A stretch of DNA of 64,000 nucleotides from a virus. Shown here piece after piece: positions 55,142-63,886 of this stretch; within the stretch, counting starts at the first letter, position 1, and every line of letters starts with the position of its first letter. The notes under the pieces were generated by a model. The model saw nothing but the letters and a program-made list of their open reading frames with translations, did not search any database and was not told where the DNA came from. A program made the translations under genes and the position numbers. The stretch is taken from IMG/VR virus record IMGVR_UViG_3300025584_000003, positions 1 through 64,000 of that record; one strand, 5' to 3'.

Positions 55142-55148
55142 GTATTAT

Positions 55149-55691
55149 CTACGTTATAGTCCATACTACTGTAAGTACTACACCACTTGCCGACGTTCCT
55201 GTCATTTGAAACTTTATTTGTTTTACATAGTTATGGATACTAGTTGCCAAGTCTTCACAAAAGATCTCCACAGTTTGGGCTATTAACTCTGCATTGCTGC
55301 TACCTCATGTGGGTGTTATAAAGGGTATTATTGGTCCTACAGGAGTATAAGTTATAAATCCTACTGCTGTAGGTACTAATGTAGTAGCTTCCGCTAGTAA
55401 ATCTTCATCAGATATACCTCTAGACCCTGAAATCTCCGCCAATGGGTTAGATATAAAAGTTAAAGATACATCAACCTCTGGTCATTCGGGTATAGTTATT
55501 TCTACATTAGAAAAGTTTGTAGTGATTCCAGTAACTCCTACTACAGCCTCGCTCATATATTCACTAATAATCTCCCCTAACCTGATGCTTTTTTCATCAA
55601 CTGTATAAGCTATTCGGTTATCGCCTTCTAAATAATAATACTTATAAAACTCCGCGATTAGCTCAGTCTTTAAATTAGTTTCACTTAACAT
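55149..55691 (-). CDS. Baseplate-associated protein, 180 aa (TGA=Trp)
   Basis: MLSETNLKTELIAEFYKYYY; TGA gives Trp at IPEWPEV and TPTWGSS. A beta-rich protein ending VVLTVVWTIT. It immediately follows the spike gene with a TAATG overlap, which is typical of baseplate clusters. Family not recognised. Confidence 0.65.
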
Positions 55692-57190
55692 TATTCTGAT
55701 AAAGTCTTCACAGTATAAATATTCTCATCCAAAGGATCATAAATACTTGGCTGAATTATTGGAGGTGACGAAGGTCCCACTCCTGTACCATGTGTATGTC
55801 CCGCGTATAATTCTGTAACAAACTCTTTAGTAACTAACGTCTGACCCTCTGAGCCTCCGAGATACACATTTTTACCTTCAGGCACGTCAAGAGTTATTCC
55901 GCTGCTATCCAAAGTTATAGTAAGAGTAGTATCTCCTAGATTCAGTTTAACAGTGTATGCCTCATTATTTAACGTCTTTGTCAATTTCAACTCTGGAGTT
56001 GCAACATCCCCGGACTGCACTGTTGTCTTTAATATATCTGTACCGCCAAACTCTTTAGTATACATTTTACCATTAGTTGTGGTTTCTAGCTGATGGATGT
56101 GTCTTCCTCATATTCTACCCGTGTTTAACTTGCCAAAACTACTTACATATTGCTGTTTAATTCCGGTGTTGATAAAAGTATAATCGTAACCTTGCCCAGC
56201 TTTCCAGGCTGTAGCATCAAAAGTTCCATCATATATTTGATGTCTATATAACTCTCCCGCTAAACTCCCGGACTCTAATTTCCCAAATCTATTTATCATT
56301 GAGCTATTATTATTTGTTACTGCTCGTTTAAATACCCAATGAAATAAAGAACCTGCCGGGTGTTCTTCTCCTATATCAAATAGATCTGTAGCCCCTTGAT
56401 ACCCTAGATGTAACTTAGTATAGGTATTCTTCTGTTTAGAACCTCCAGTAGCTTGTCTAGTCTCTAATTGATACAAATGGGAATAAGGCGTGCCTTTTAA
56501 ATTCTTAACATGAGGTATGTATCCAGACTTTATAATAGTTTGATCTGTGAATTGGTGCTTGAAAGGAATACTGCGGTGAGTCTCAGTGTTTTCTGAGATA
56601 TGGTCAAGATACCCAGTAGTATCATCAAACTTTGAATATACTTCTAAATGTGATGTAGCTCCTTTATCTATTCCTGCAGATTTCTTAGGATGATATGAGT
56701 CTCTAACAAAATTAGTTGCGCTTCGTCTTTCATATCGTTTAGTTGTAATATTTAGTTTCTTATAAGCTCCATCCAAAGTTATTTCAGCGAAGGCGTTAGA
56801 AAACCAACTAAAGAATCCATCTGGAGCCATTAGGAAGTTAGTTTTGTTCTTTCCACCTATTTTTAATAACACTCCCCCCTCTGGTACAGCTTCTGCAGAT
56901 AAACCGCCGAAGGCCGAAGATAGTCCTGAGGGGATATAAGTAAGAATCTGTGCAACATTATTTCATTTGTCCAAGGCCACCAAACACTCCTGATTTTCAG
57001 GAGGCACTGATACTACTCCCGACCCAAATGCAGAAGTTGGTATAAATATCGGAGGTAACGCCAAATACGTCTTCTCAGGATCTGTCTCATCTATTGCCTG
57101 AATATATATGTCTTTTTTATCTAGGGCGTTTACATCAGGACTCTCTACTGAAACTACCCTAGCTCTAAATACTTCATAATTTCTTTCCAT
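55691..57190 (-). CDS. Baseplate central spike (gp5/VgrG-like), 499 aa (TGA=Trp)
   Basis: The N-terminal domain (NYEVFRARVVSVESPDVNALD, YLALPPIFIPTSAFGSGVVSVP) fits an OB fold. The C-terminal TLTITLDSSGITLDVPEGKNVYLGG is a beta-helix pattern, followed by AGHTHGTGVGPSSPP, a motif common near the tip of baseplate spike proteins. Trp at LDKWNN and GRIWGRH are TGA. The start is five bases after TATATT with no ribosome site. It would form the membrane-puncturing spike. Confidence 0.75.
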
Positions 57191-57195
57191 ACTTG

Positions 57196-57224
57196 AATAT
57201 AACCCAATGTCTTTTAAAAAACAA
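57196..57224 (-). promoter_or_regulatory. Promoter TTGTTT-17-TATATT, five bases before ATG
   Basis: Minus strand: -10 at 57196-57201, weak -35 at 57219-57224, then CAAGT and the spike ATG. It is back to back with the plus-strand promoter at 57232. Confidence 0.6.
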
Positions 57225-57231
57225 TATTTTC

Positions 57232-57242
57232 TGGTATAAGAA
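57232..57242 (+). promoter_or_regulatory. 11-mer promoter of the 1.1 kb RNA (TGGTATAAGAA)
   Basis: Plus-strand element with a TG, as in extended -10 promoters. It divides the spike gene from the non-coding transcript. Confidence 0.72.
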
Positions 57243-57724
57243 TTTCGCAATCAAGGCTTAGCCTTAATTAGCACCTGGGTGGTATGACATCCAGTTAAAG
57301 ATAACCCCAGCAATGGGACTAAAAGCAGTCGGGTCTGTGAAATTATACCTGGCATTGCGTTGTTCTCCTTCGGGAGTGCAAACATTTATACACTGCGAAC
57401 TTCTATTTATCTTGTAAAAAATAGTCCAACACTCCAGGCTAACTGCGAGGCGTGAAGGTCGAGATACGTATCCCCTGAGGGGTAGGCAGAAATGTCTGTA
57501 TAGTAATCGCAAGATATCCTGTCTGTCAAGCGGGTTATCAATTATATAGTTTGTCGGGATCAAGATATTGAGGCCTTCATTGGCTTCTAAGTCAAGAAGA
57601 GACAACTACTATGATGAAGGATCGGAGGCTGTCATGGCTAATGACTTACGAGGGCGAGTGGCATTATGTGGCTGAAAACTACGTAACCACAACCGGGAAC
57701 GCGTCCTCCCAATCACAGAAAAAC

Positions 57725-57797
57725 CATAATGTAGCTCAGTTGGTAGAGCAACGGAATATTAATCCGTAGATCACGAGTTCGATTCTCGTCATTTATA
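57725..57797 (+). tRNA. tRNA-Asn-like fold, anticodon ATT, imperfect acceptor (inside the large RNA)
   Basis: D arm GCTC/GAGC, anticodon stem ACGGA/TCCGT with loop ATATTAA (anticodon 57758-57760), T arm ACGAG/CTCGT with TTCGATT. The acceptor halves (ATAATG / CATTTAT) pair only with a bulge. A34 instead of G34 is unusual for Asn. It may be a structural element of the large RNA rather than a charged tRNA. Confidence 0.6.
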
Positions 57798-58306
57798 ATG
57801 AAAGCAATTAGATTCCTGGCTGCTTATAATAAAAGATCACTAATATCGGCCTGTATAACGTCGAGCTCTGCGCCTCGCAAGGGTTGCAGCAGTATTTATA
57901 AGGAAGCGGTTAAGCTTGGCGGCAGCTAAGATAGTCGTGAAATTGTAGAGTTAATGTAAGTGGAAAGACCTGGCTCCATACCTGGAGCTGTGATTGGTGT
58001 ATTACGACGACGTAAGTCTGCGTGGAAACGAGGGGAATTGAAATGATCCCTTTAAAGATATACCGTACTAACTGTATTCTCAGGAAAAGTACAAACTTCA
58101 TAAAACTGGGCCAAAGACGTAATAAAAACGTTGGGTGTCTATCCGAAGGAGTTGCAAGGCTAGAGCCTTCAATTTGGAAAAGAATTTAAGATAGGGCTTC
58201 CTACTTAACGTAGGTGGTGCGGGGATTAATAAGTCTCGCAAAGGGAGTTGCATCCCTCGGAAGAAGAGTTTACCCCTCAGCCACTCTCATCTTCCATAAA
58301 AAGAAT

Positions 58307-58384
58307 ACCAGGAAAGCCACCTGAAAAATTGGCCTTACGCCCGTGCACTCTGTGCCATCTTACAAGCGTATTCTTTTTTTTACC
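58307..58384 (+). terminator. Terminator of the large RNA
   Basis: AAAAAGAATAC at 58298-58308 pairs with GTATTCTTTTT at 58366-58376 across an internal structured loop; the T-run is followed by ACCTTAAAT. Confidence 0.7.
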
Positions 58385-58394
58385 TTAAATTTGT

Positions 58395-58405
58395 AGGTAT
58401 AAGAC
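58395..58405 (+). promoter_or_regulatory. 11-mer promoter variant (AGGTATAAGAC)
   Basis: First of two tandem copies before the gene at 58484. Confidence 0.6.
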
Positions 58406-58446
58406 CTATGACAATATTTAACCCTATAACATTATTTAATAAATAC

Positions 58447-58457
58447 CGGTATAAGAA
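58447..58457 (+). promoter_or_regulatory. 11-mer promoter (CGGTATAAGAA)
   Basis: Second tandem copy, 27 bases before the TTG start at 58484. Confidence 0.7.
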
Positions 58458-58483
58458 TACTGGAATACACAGGAGACCCATCA

Positions 58484-58669
58484 TTGACTAAATTCGATTT
58501 AAACAATCTCTTCGATAAAGAGGTTGTGTTCAAAATTAATAAAGCCTTACGTTCTACAAAATCAAACAAAGAACTAGAACTAAAAGTTATTATCTCTAAA
58601 TACATGAAACAATTACCTAAAGACGTAAGCTTATCTGATTTTGCTAAATATCTTATCGAAACTAATTAA
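58484..58669 (+). CDS. Small basic helical protein, 61 aa
   Basis: TTG start after AGGAG: (M)TKFDLNNLFDKEVVFKINK ... FAKYLIETN. Helical and charged; could be a small nucleic-acid-binding or regulatory protein. Not recognised. Confidence 0.65.
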   Translation: MTKFDLNNLFDKEVVFKINKALRSTKSNKELELKVIISKYMKQLPKDVSLSDFAKYLIETN

Positions 58670-58688
58670 CAAATAAAAAGGAGCAGTA

Positions 58689-59375
58689 ATGCTTAAAACT
58701 ATTACAGACAAATTAACATATGAACTTGCTAAAGAATATATGTCCCTGCAACATAGAATGGGGGACATACATACTCCAGTTATTATACAGAGAACTATAT
58801 TCGGCGATGTTTCGATAGGGTATGTGTTGTCTACAGGAAAATACACAGCTTATTCTCGTAGCTATACAGGCTTACCTCCTACCAAAACGATTCACCATTA
58901 TGAGTTTCCAGAAGAATTAAAGCCTACAGTGTTAAGTAAAAGTGGTACAGCAATTTACGCAGCTTTTAGAAATCATTTTTTAGTGTATCATCATGAACTT
59001 TCCGATTATATATATATTTCCAAAAACTTGATACGTAAGATAGGCCTTCCTACTAAAGTACTGGTACCCTGCGAAGGTGATGTTATATTATTTGAAGATA
59101 CCCCACATACTATAAATTATGTAACTCTTCAAGAAAATAATAATCTTTTCAATTATTCTATAGCCACCACTCGGGGCTACGATCGTGAGGTATCTATGAG
59201 CTTTGTAAATTCTTGTGAATTTTTACAAACCAAAAGACCACCTCGATTGTTCGGGTATCACGCCAGATTTACTAATGAGGGTTCTCAGTCCCGGATTGTT
59301 CAAATTGGATGTCATAGGATCACTAAATCCTTGTGGGACGTGTTACTTGAATCCGCCAACAACGATTATTTTTAA
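58689..59375 (+). CDS. Tandem paralogue family B, member 1, 228 aa
   Basis: Shared features: an N-terminal helix (YELAKEYMSLQHRM), HYEFPEELKPTVL, a central YISKNLIRKI ... PCEGDV, and a C-terminal RLFGYHARF ... RIVQIGCHRITKSLWDVLL. The last part is the same 'IGC' motif as in the 49-51 kb family. Function unknown. Confidence 0.7.
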   Translation: MLKTITDKLTYELAKEYMSLQHRMGDIHTPVIIQRTIFGDVSIGYVLSTGKYTAYSRSYTGLPPTKTIHHYEFPEELKPTVLSKSGTAIYAAFRNHFLVYHHELSDYIYISKNLIRKIGLPTKVLVPCEGDVILFEDTPHTINYVTLQENNNLFNYSIATTRGYDREVSMSFVNSCEFLQTKRPPRLFGYHARFTNEGSQSRIVQIGCHRITKSLWDVLLESANNDYF

Positions 59376-59396
59376 ACTATTAAAAAAGGAATAAAT

Positions 59397-60113
59397 ATGC
59401 TACAACATATTATTAACAAATATCATCTATCCTTAGTACAAGCTTATCTGCATTTATATGACGAAGTTCTGAGCGGATACAACACTTTTAAACTTAAAGA
59501 CATCTCAATACAGCGAACTCAGGAGGGTGCTGTGTTTATGTGGTTCTCTAAACCCGGCTTCCCTATGAATCAACAACTGCCTTATAGAACCTGGCACTCA
59601 ACTCATATAGGGGACCTCGCGCCCATCAAAAAGCTAAAAACTTACACATACCCTGAACACCTCATACCTAACATTATTTATGATAAGGATGGAACAAACG
59701 ATTATATTGTTGCCGACATAGGAGAAGCCTACTTATTACTACACGGAGATGAAATCTGGGTATTTACAAAAAACCTCATTAGAAAAATACGACGAAGCGA
59801 CCACACCAACCAACCCTGTGAAGGTGACGTAGTAAGAACTAAAACTGGTGAGATGGTTATGATCTTGGACGCCTGCATAGCGGGTAATAAACTAATGATG
59901 AGATGTACTAGAATAGTAGATGATTATGAAATAGGCATAGAGTACACAGACCTATTAGATTGTGAGTTTTTACAAGACCCTACTCCCAAATTTCTATTTG
60001 GTAGTAATTGTACAACTTACAATAAAGAAAGAAATGCTATATCAAATGTAGGTTGCCAAGATATTGACCCCAAATTATGGGACTTACTTCTAAAAAACGC
60101 AATGAAAGGATAA
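59397..60113 (+). CDS. Tandem paralogue family B, member 2, 238 aa
   Basis: Corresponding segments: TYPEHLIPNII, VFTKNLIRKI ... PCEGDVV, FLFGSNCTTY ... ISNVGCQDIDPKLWDLLL. One base separates its stop from the next start region. Unknown function. Confidence 0.7.
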   Translation: MLQHIINKYHLSLVQAYLHLYDEVLSGYNTFKLKDISIQRTQEGAVFMWFSKPGFPMNQQLPYRTWHSTHIGDLAPIKKLKTYTYPEHLIPNIIYDKDGTNDYIVADIGEAYLLLHGDEIWVFTKNLIRKIRRSDHTNQPCEGDVVRTKTGEMVMILDACIAGNKLMMRCTRIVDDYEIGIEYTDLLDCEFLQDPTPKFLFGSNCTTYNKERNAISNVGCQDIDPKLWDLLLKNAMKG

Positions 60114-60114
60114 C

Positions 60115-60936
60115 ATGAATCTCAAAGACCATCCCCAAATAGCTAATCTAGCAGTAGAAGACTATATGTCAAGGCTCTATTATCTTATGTCTAGTCAGCA
60201 AAGCATTGACGAGTTAATAGGTCATCTACGAATATGTACTGATATCAATAATAATGTTGTAACAGTAATGCAACAAGACAGCGTATCTGTAGACACTCCT
60301 CATCTATTACTATATAGCTCAGGAGCTAAATTATCTCACTCAGCCTTTAATATATACTACCCCAGAGAGTTAGTACCTAAAGTGTTGTTCAGCTCTAAAG
60401 ACTTTGTGTTTGCAATGTTGAAAGGTGCATTTATAGTATATTCTGCTACAGATGCTCGATCAATTATGTTTTCTAAAGATCTTATAAGAAAGCTATACAA
60501 CCCCTCAAAAGTTACAACTCCTTGTGAAGGTGATATTGTTCAAATACCTGGAAATGTTGGAAATGACGAGCTATGTGTAATAATCGATAGCGCTCTGGAC
60601 TCTTATTTAGAGCCAATATTTCGAATACACTCCTTAAAAAACTACAGCGATGAGTATGAGAACGAGACTCACCTAATTCCGGGTAAGAGCACATTCTTCT
60701 ATCCAGGGTTCAACTACAAACACCTACAAGACCCAAAACCTCAAAGGCTTTTCGGATACAACATAAGATACAGAGAAAACGGTACCATCAGAAAACTAGG
60801 ATGTATGAACTTACCTGAAGCAGCCTGGCGTGGGTTAGCTCACATAGCTAACAAACAAGATTCAGTAACTTATGAGTCAGTCTATGTACCTTGTGCTGAA
60901 GATTTAGTATCAAAAGCAGACACCACAACCAAATAA
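60115..60936 (+). CDS. Tandem paralogue family B, member 3, 273 aa
   Basis: Corresponding segments: YYPRELVPKVL, MFSKDLIRKL ... PCEGDIV, RLFGYNIRYRENGTIRKLGC and PEAAWRGL. Divergence between the three copies is high, so the duplication is old. Confidence 0.7.
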   Translation: MNLKDHPQIANLAVEDYMSRLYYLMSSQQSIDELIGHLRICTDINNNVVTVMQQDSVSVDTPHLLLYSSGAKLSHSAFNIYYPRELVPKVLFSSKDFVFAMLKGAFIVYSATDARSIMFSKDLIRKLYNPSKVTTPCEGDIVQIPGNVGNDELCVIIDSALDSYLEPIFRIHSLKNYSDEYENETHLIPGKSTFFYPGFNYKHLQDPKPQRLFGYNIRYRENGTIRKLGCMNLPEAAWRGLAHIANKQDSVTYESVYVPCAEDLVSKADTTTK

Positions 60937-61620
60937 TACTACTACATCCTGAAGAAGAATAATTGGCCGTAATTGGCCGTGCTATCTTTTTCTTCTCGAA
61001 AGGCCATTAAACTTCCTGAATGTTCCGTTAGCATATATATCAATAATGCGTACTAAGGAGAACACAAGTTGGTTGCTAGCAAACCGCTTGTAATTAACTT
61101 TAGGAAAAAGTAGGCTTGTAGCCTGCACGGAACACCATTTACACCATCACTTACACCATCATTTATATACTAAAAAGACAAGCGTATCCTAATTAAGGAA
61201 ATATTTCCAAATTCTAAACTACACTTTTTTTTATCTATAACATCAGTATTTTTAAGCATTTATAGCAATTACCAATTTCATTACTACACGTTACTACACC
61301 TATTTTCAAAAGTGTAGTTTGGATATATTCTTTATTTACATACACTTATCAATACTAAACTACATTACTACACTTTTAGGCCAAAACTAGAGGGTCCTTA
61401 ATCAGAAAAAAAAGAGATCGACAATTTATAAATATTTGCTGACGTGTCTCTCCTTCCAGAAAGCGTAGTAATCGTAGTAATCGTAGTTTAGACCAAATAA
61501 GTTATTGTTATTATATATACATATATTTTTTTACTATGTGTAGTAATGGTGTAGTAATGGATTCAAAAGTGTAGTTTGGATTTTTTATACTTTTCTCTTA
61601 TCTTTATTATTTACCTATAC
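60937..61620 (+). other. Intergenic region with hairpin RNA candidate and GTAGTAAT/TGTAGTTTGG repeats
   Basis: No gene seen. A candidate structured RNA at 61021-61133 is closed by a perfect 8-bp stem (TGTTCCGT/ACGGAACA) with inner hairpins. From 61270 to 61580 short words recur: TGTAGTTTGGA at least twice, ACTACAC several times in the opposite sense, and CGTAGTAAT in tandem near 61465. Together with the adjacent iterons this looks like a replication or control region. Confidence 0.55.
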
Positions 61621-61646
61621 TTACACCCAATTTCGACCAAAATGGC

Positions 61647-61742
61647 ACTGGTAAGCAAAACCCCCAAACTGGTAAGCCAACCCCCCTAAAGTGGTAAGCG
61701 AACGCCCCAAACTGGTAAGCAAAACATCAAAAGTGGTAAAAA
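61647..61742 (+). repeat. Five direct iterons, ANTGGTAAGC, 21-22 bp apart
   Basis: Copies begin at 61647, 61668, 61690, 61711 and 61732 (spacing 21, 22, 21, 21), placing them on one face of the helix. The last copy is degenerate (AGTGGTAAAA). Confidence 0.82.
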
Positions 61743-61886
61743 AACCATCAAAAAAAGCCAGTGTATTTCTATTTTAGATAGAGCAAGCAGCTATATAGGT
61801 TACCCATATGTTGTGCAGAACTATATCGTACACAAGCTATATACCCATTACACAACATATAGGTCTTACCAAAACTACACTTTTCT

Positions 61887-61977
61887 TTACCACTTTGAGC
61901 ACTTTCGTTACCACTTTCGACCAATTGCTTACCACTTTCAACCACCTTTTGACCACTTTTGCGCTCTTTTTACCAAT
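61887..61977 (-). repeat. Five inverted iterons, TTACCACTTT, 21 bp apart
   Basis: Reverse-complement copies of the left array at 61887, 61908, 61929, 61950 and about 61970. About 145 bases lie between the two arrays, giving a large symmetric structure typical of origins or partition sites. Confidence 0.8.
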
Positions 61978-62043
61978 AAATTGTCCCAAAACACACAAAT
62001 TATTACAAAAATTACAATCAAAATTAACCAGGAACTCACTAAA

Positions 62044-62640
62044 ATGACACACACGTCCGAATATACTTCATTATATAACTCCTATTTAAAAACCGGTGAT
62101 GTAGTACTAGTTACTCACCGAACATCACGCCACTTTGCAGGGAACCCATATTCCTGGGAATACTATATGCACCCAGCAATAGGTCATGTATTTATCGTAA
62201 ACAAATTAGAATATAGCGGTATATCTCTTAAGATGCATCCAAAATATAGTATTATATTAAAAGATACCGTAGATACTGAGGAGTACGAAGCAATTGACTA
62301 CGCTAGTAACTATCTATACCCGCTATGGAGTCTACAAAAGATAGTACCTCCACATCCAATGTATCCAAAAAACCCAGATGTACTCAAAGCTGTAAGTAAT
62401 GAAATTCGTAGAAATCTAAGTACAACATTAGATAAAAATATGATAGAACAAATAGATTCTATAAATGTAAGCATACAAATGAGACAATCAATTGAATATA
62501 TAGACTTAAATTTTGTTGTTGACAAAGATGGCACCTTGGCTCCTCCAAAGCCAGCTGATGTATCTTGCACTTATCCAGAAGATGGACCATTAAACAAGCC
62601 ATCACAAGGATATGAGGTAACCCCTTCTCTCTTTACTTAA
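62044..62640 (+). CDS. Family C protein with one 'GD-V...W..MD..IG' module, 198 aa
   Basis: Start at MTHTSEYTSLYNSYLK after AGGAA; a longer in-frame reading upstream would cross the iterons. The module: KTGDVVLVTH ... WEYYMHPAIGHVFIV ... YPLWSLQKI. The same module occurs twice in the next gene. Unknown function; a small SH3-like barrel is possible. Confidence 0.7.
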   Translation: MTHTSEYTSLYNSYLKTGDVVLVTHRTSRHFAGNPYSWEYYMHPAIGHVFIVNKLEYSGISLKMHPKYSIILKDTVDTEEYEAIDYASNYLYPLWSLQKIVPPHPMYPKNPDVLKAVSNEIRRNLSTTLDKNMIEQIDSINVSIQMRQSIEYIDLNFVVDKDGTLAPPKPADVSCTYPEDGPLNKPSQGYEVTPSLFT

Positions 62641-62721
62641 ACATATAGTAAATTATACTTTCAGAATAATAAACAATATTAATTCAACACACTAACTTAA
62701 CATATTAAAGGAAACACAAAT

Positions 62722-63684
62722 ATGAATAACACCCCCAAAAATATCATATTAAGAAAGGCTTATGAAACTTTACAAAGTTCGTATCTAAAGCCAGGAGATA
62801 TAGTAGAAGTCCTAAATCCATACACAATCAACAGCCCCTCAGACACTAGCGACATTAGTAAAAAGCTAGGCTGGTCAACGGACTGGATACCAGAAATGGA
62901 TGTAACAATAGGGCATAGATTTATAGTTGAAGGTATACATATAATAGACTCGCCTGAAACACTATCAAACGCTCCTTTCGGGCACAGACGTTCCTACGTG
63001 AATGGCGTAACTTTATGCGAAGATCCAATTTGGTATTCCGAAAGAGGCATATTTACACATACAACTGAAACAATATTAGCAGCAGTTAAATGCTATTTCC
63101 CTATATGGTGCTTAAAGAAGATAGAATTAGAAGAAACTACCAGCGTCTGCAGTAGTAATAATTATACTTCTTTATTAGTTCCTAAGTTAATTTCTGAAGT
63201 AATTGCAGAAGACGTACGTAAAGAGGAAGATAGCGTATTTGGCGCCGTACTTCAAGACCTTTCTATAAAAGAAGCTTACTCAATATTATTAGAGTCTTAT
63301 ATACACGCTGGTGACTCAGTAAAGATAGTTACTAAAGTGCCAGATGAATATTTGGGAGCTAAAGCTTGTTGGATTCCTAATATGGATGAAGCAATTGGTA
63401 GATTTGCTATTGTAGATCGCGTAGATATACATAATGCTCGTGTATGGTTAAAACCTAATCTCGACATTACCGACAAACGTAGTATATTTGCAGATGAAAG
63501 TTTAGTAAAGTGGTCATATCCCTTATGGTCATTAGAAGTAAACCCTAAAATACCTACACATGCTGAGCTATCTGAAGCTTTTATTAAAACAGTTGGAATG
63601 CCAGCTGATGACTACTATGACCATAATGACAGTATAGATAATACGTATAACAACTATGGCGAATCTAAACTATTTTCTGACTAA
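62722..63684 (+). CDS. Family C protein with two modules, 320 aa
   Basis: Module 1: KPGDIVEVLN ... DWIPEMDVTIGHRFIV ... FPIWCLKKIE. Module 2: HAGDSVKIVTK ... CWIPNMDEAIGRFAIVD ... YPLWSLEV. The duplication within one gene and the neighbours at 62044 and 63887 show local expansion. AAAGGAAA upstream. Confidence 0.7.
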   Translation: MNNTPKNIILRKAYETLQSSYLKPGDIVEVLNPYTINSPSDTSDISKKLGWSTDWIPEMDVTIGHRFIVEGIHIIDSPETLSNAPFGHRRSYVNGVTLCEDPIWYSERGIFTHTTETILAAVKCYFPIWCLKKIELEETTSVCSSNNYTSLLVPKLISEVIAEDVRKEEDSVFGAVLQDLSIKEAYSILLESYIHAGDSVKIVTKVPDEYLGAKACWIPNMDEAIGRFAIVDRVDIHNARVWLKPNLDITDKRSIFADESLVKWSYPLWSLEVNPKIPTHAELSEAFIKTVGMPADDYYDHNDSIDNTYNNYGESKLFSD

Positions 63685-63722
63685 GCTATCAAGCTATCAA
63701 GCTATCAAGCTATCAAGCTATC
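63683..63722 (+). repeat. Tandem octamer AAGCTATC x5
   Basis: Five perfect 8-bp copies immediately after the family C stop codon, then a fragment. About 160 further bases before the next gene hold no other feature seen. Likely a slippage-prone microsatellite. Confidence 0.85.
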
Positions 63723-63886
63723 AACCTGACGGAGTCTGGGTCTAGGAACCGAGGAACCGTCTCTAACCAAAAATGTGTATTACCTATGGATCTTCCACCG
63801 CCGAAGCGCGAAACACAGCCATAAGTATATATGACATCAAACATAAACAACATTTATTATAAACAATAAAAATAAGGAAAAGTCAA

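Larger units (their letters stand above)
57248..58384 (+). ncRNA. Giant structured RNA, about 1.14 kb, with embedded tRNA-like fold
   Basis: No credible gene occurs, yet hairpins are dense on the plus strand: CTCC-TTCG-GGAG near 57370, CCCC-TGA-GGGG near 57473, GCTCCA-TACC-TGGAGC near 57975, AAGGCT-AG-AGCCTT near 58160, CCTAC-TTAAC-GTAGG near 58200, AGGGA-GTTGCA-TCCCT near 58243. An 11-mer promoter precedes it and a terminator follows. Size, structure density and the internal tRNA recall the ornate phage RNAs GOLLD and ROOL; no sequence match was tested. Confidence 0.72.

Noticed and set aside
57264-57605. A 113-codon minus-strand frame inside the large RNA region
   Set aside because: Starts with TTG, has no ribosome site, and lies antisense to a promoter-driven structured transcript; its residues match no pattern I recognise.
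61647-61977. CRISPR array
   Set aside because: Repeat units are about 10 bp with 21-bp phase and inverted halves; no 20-40-bp direct repeats with unique spacers, and no Cas-like gene nearby.
61808-62047. A Thr/Leu-rich plus-strand frame across the right iteron array, and the long upstream extension of the 62044 gene
   Set aside because: Their sequence is just the translation of the repeated TTACCACTTT units; the ATG at 62044 has a ribosome site and begins the conserved module.
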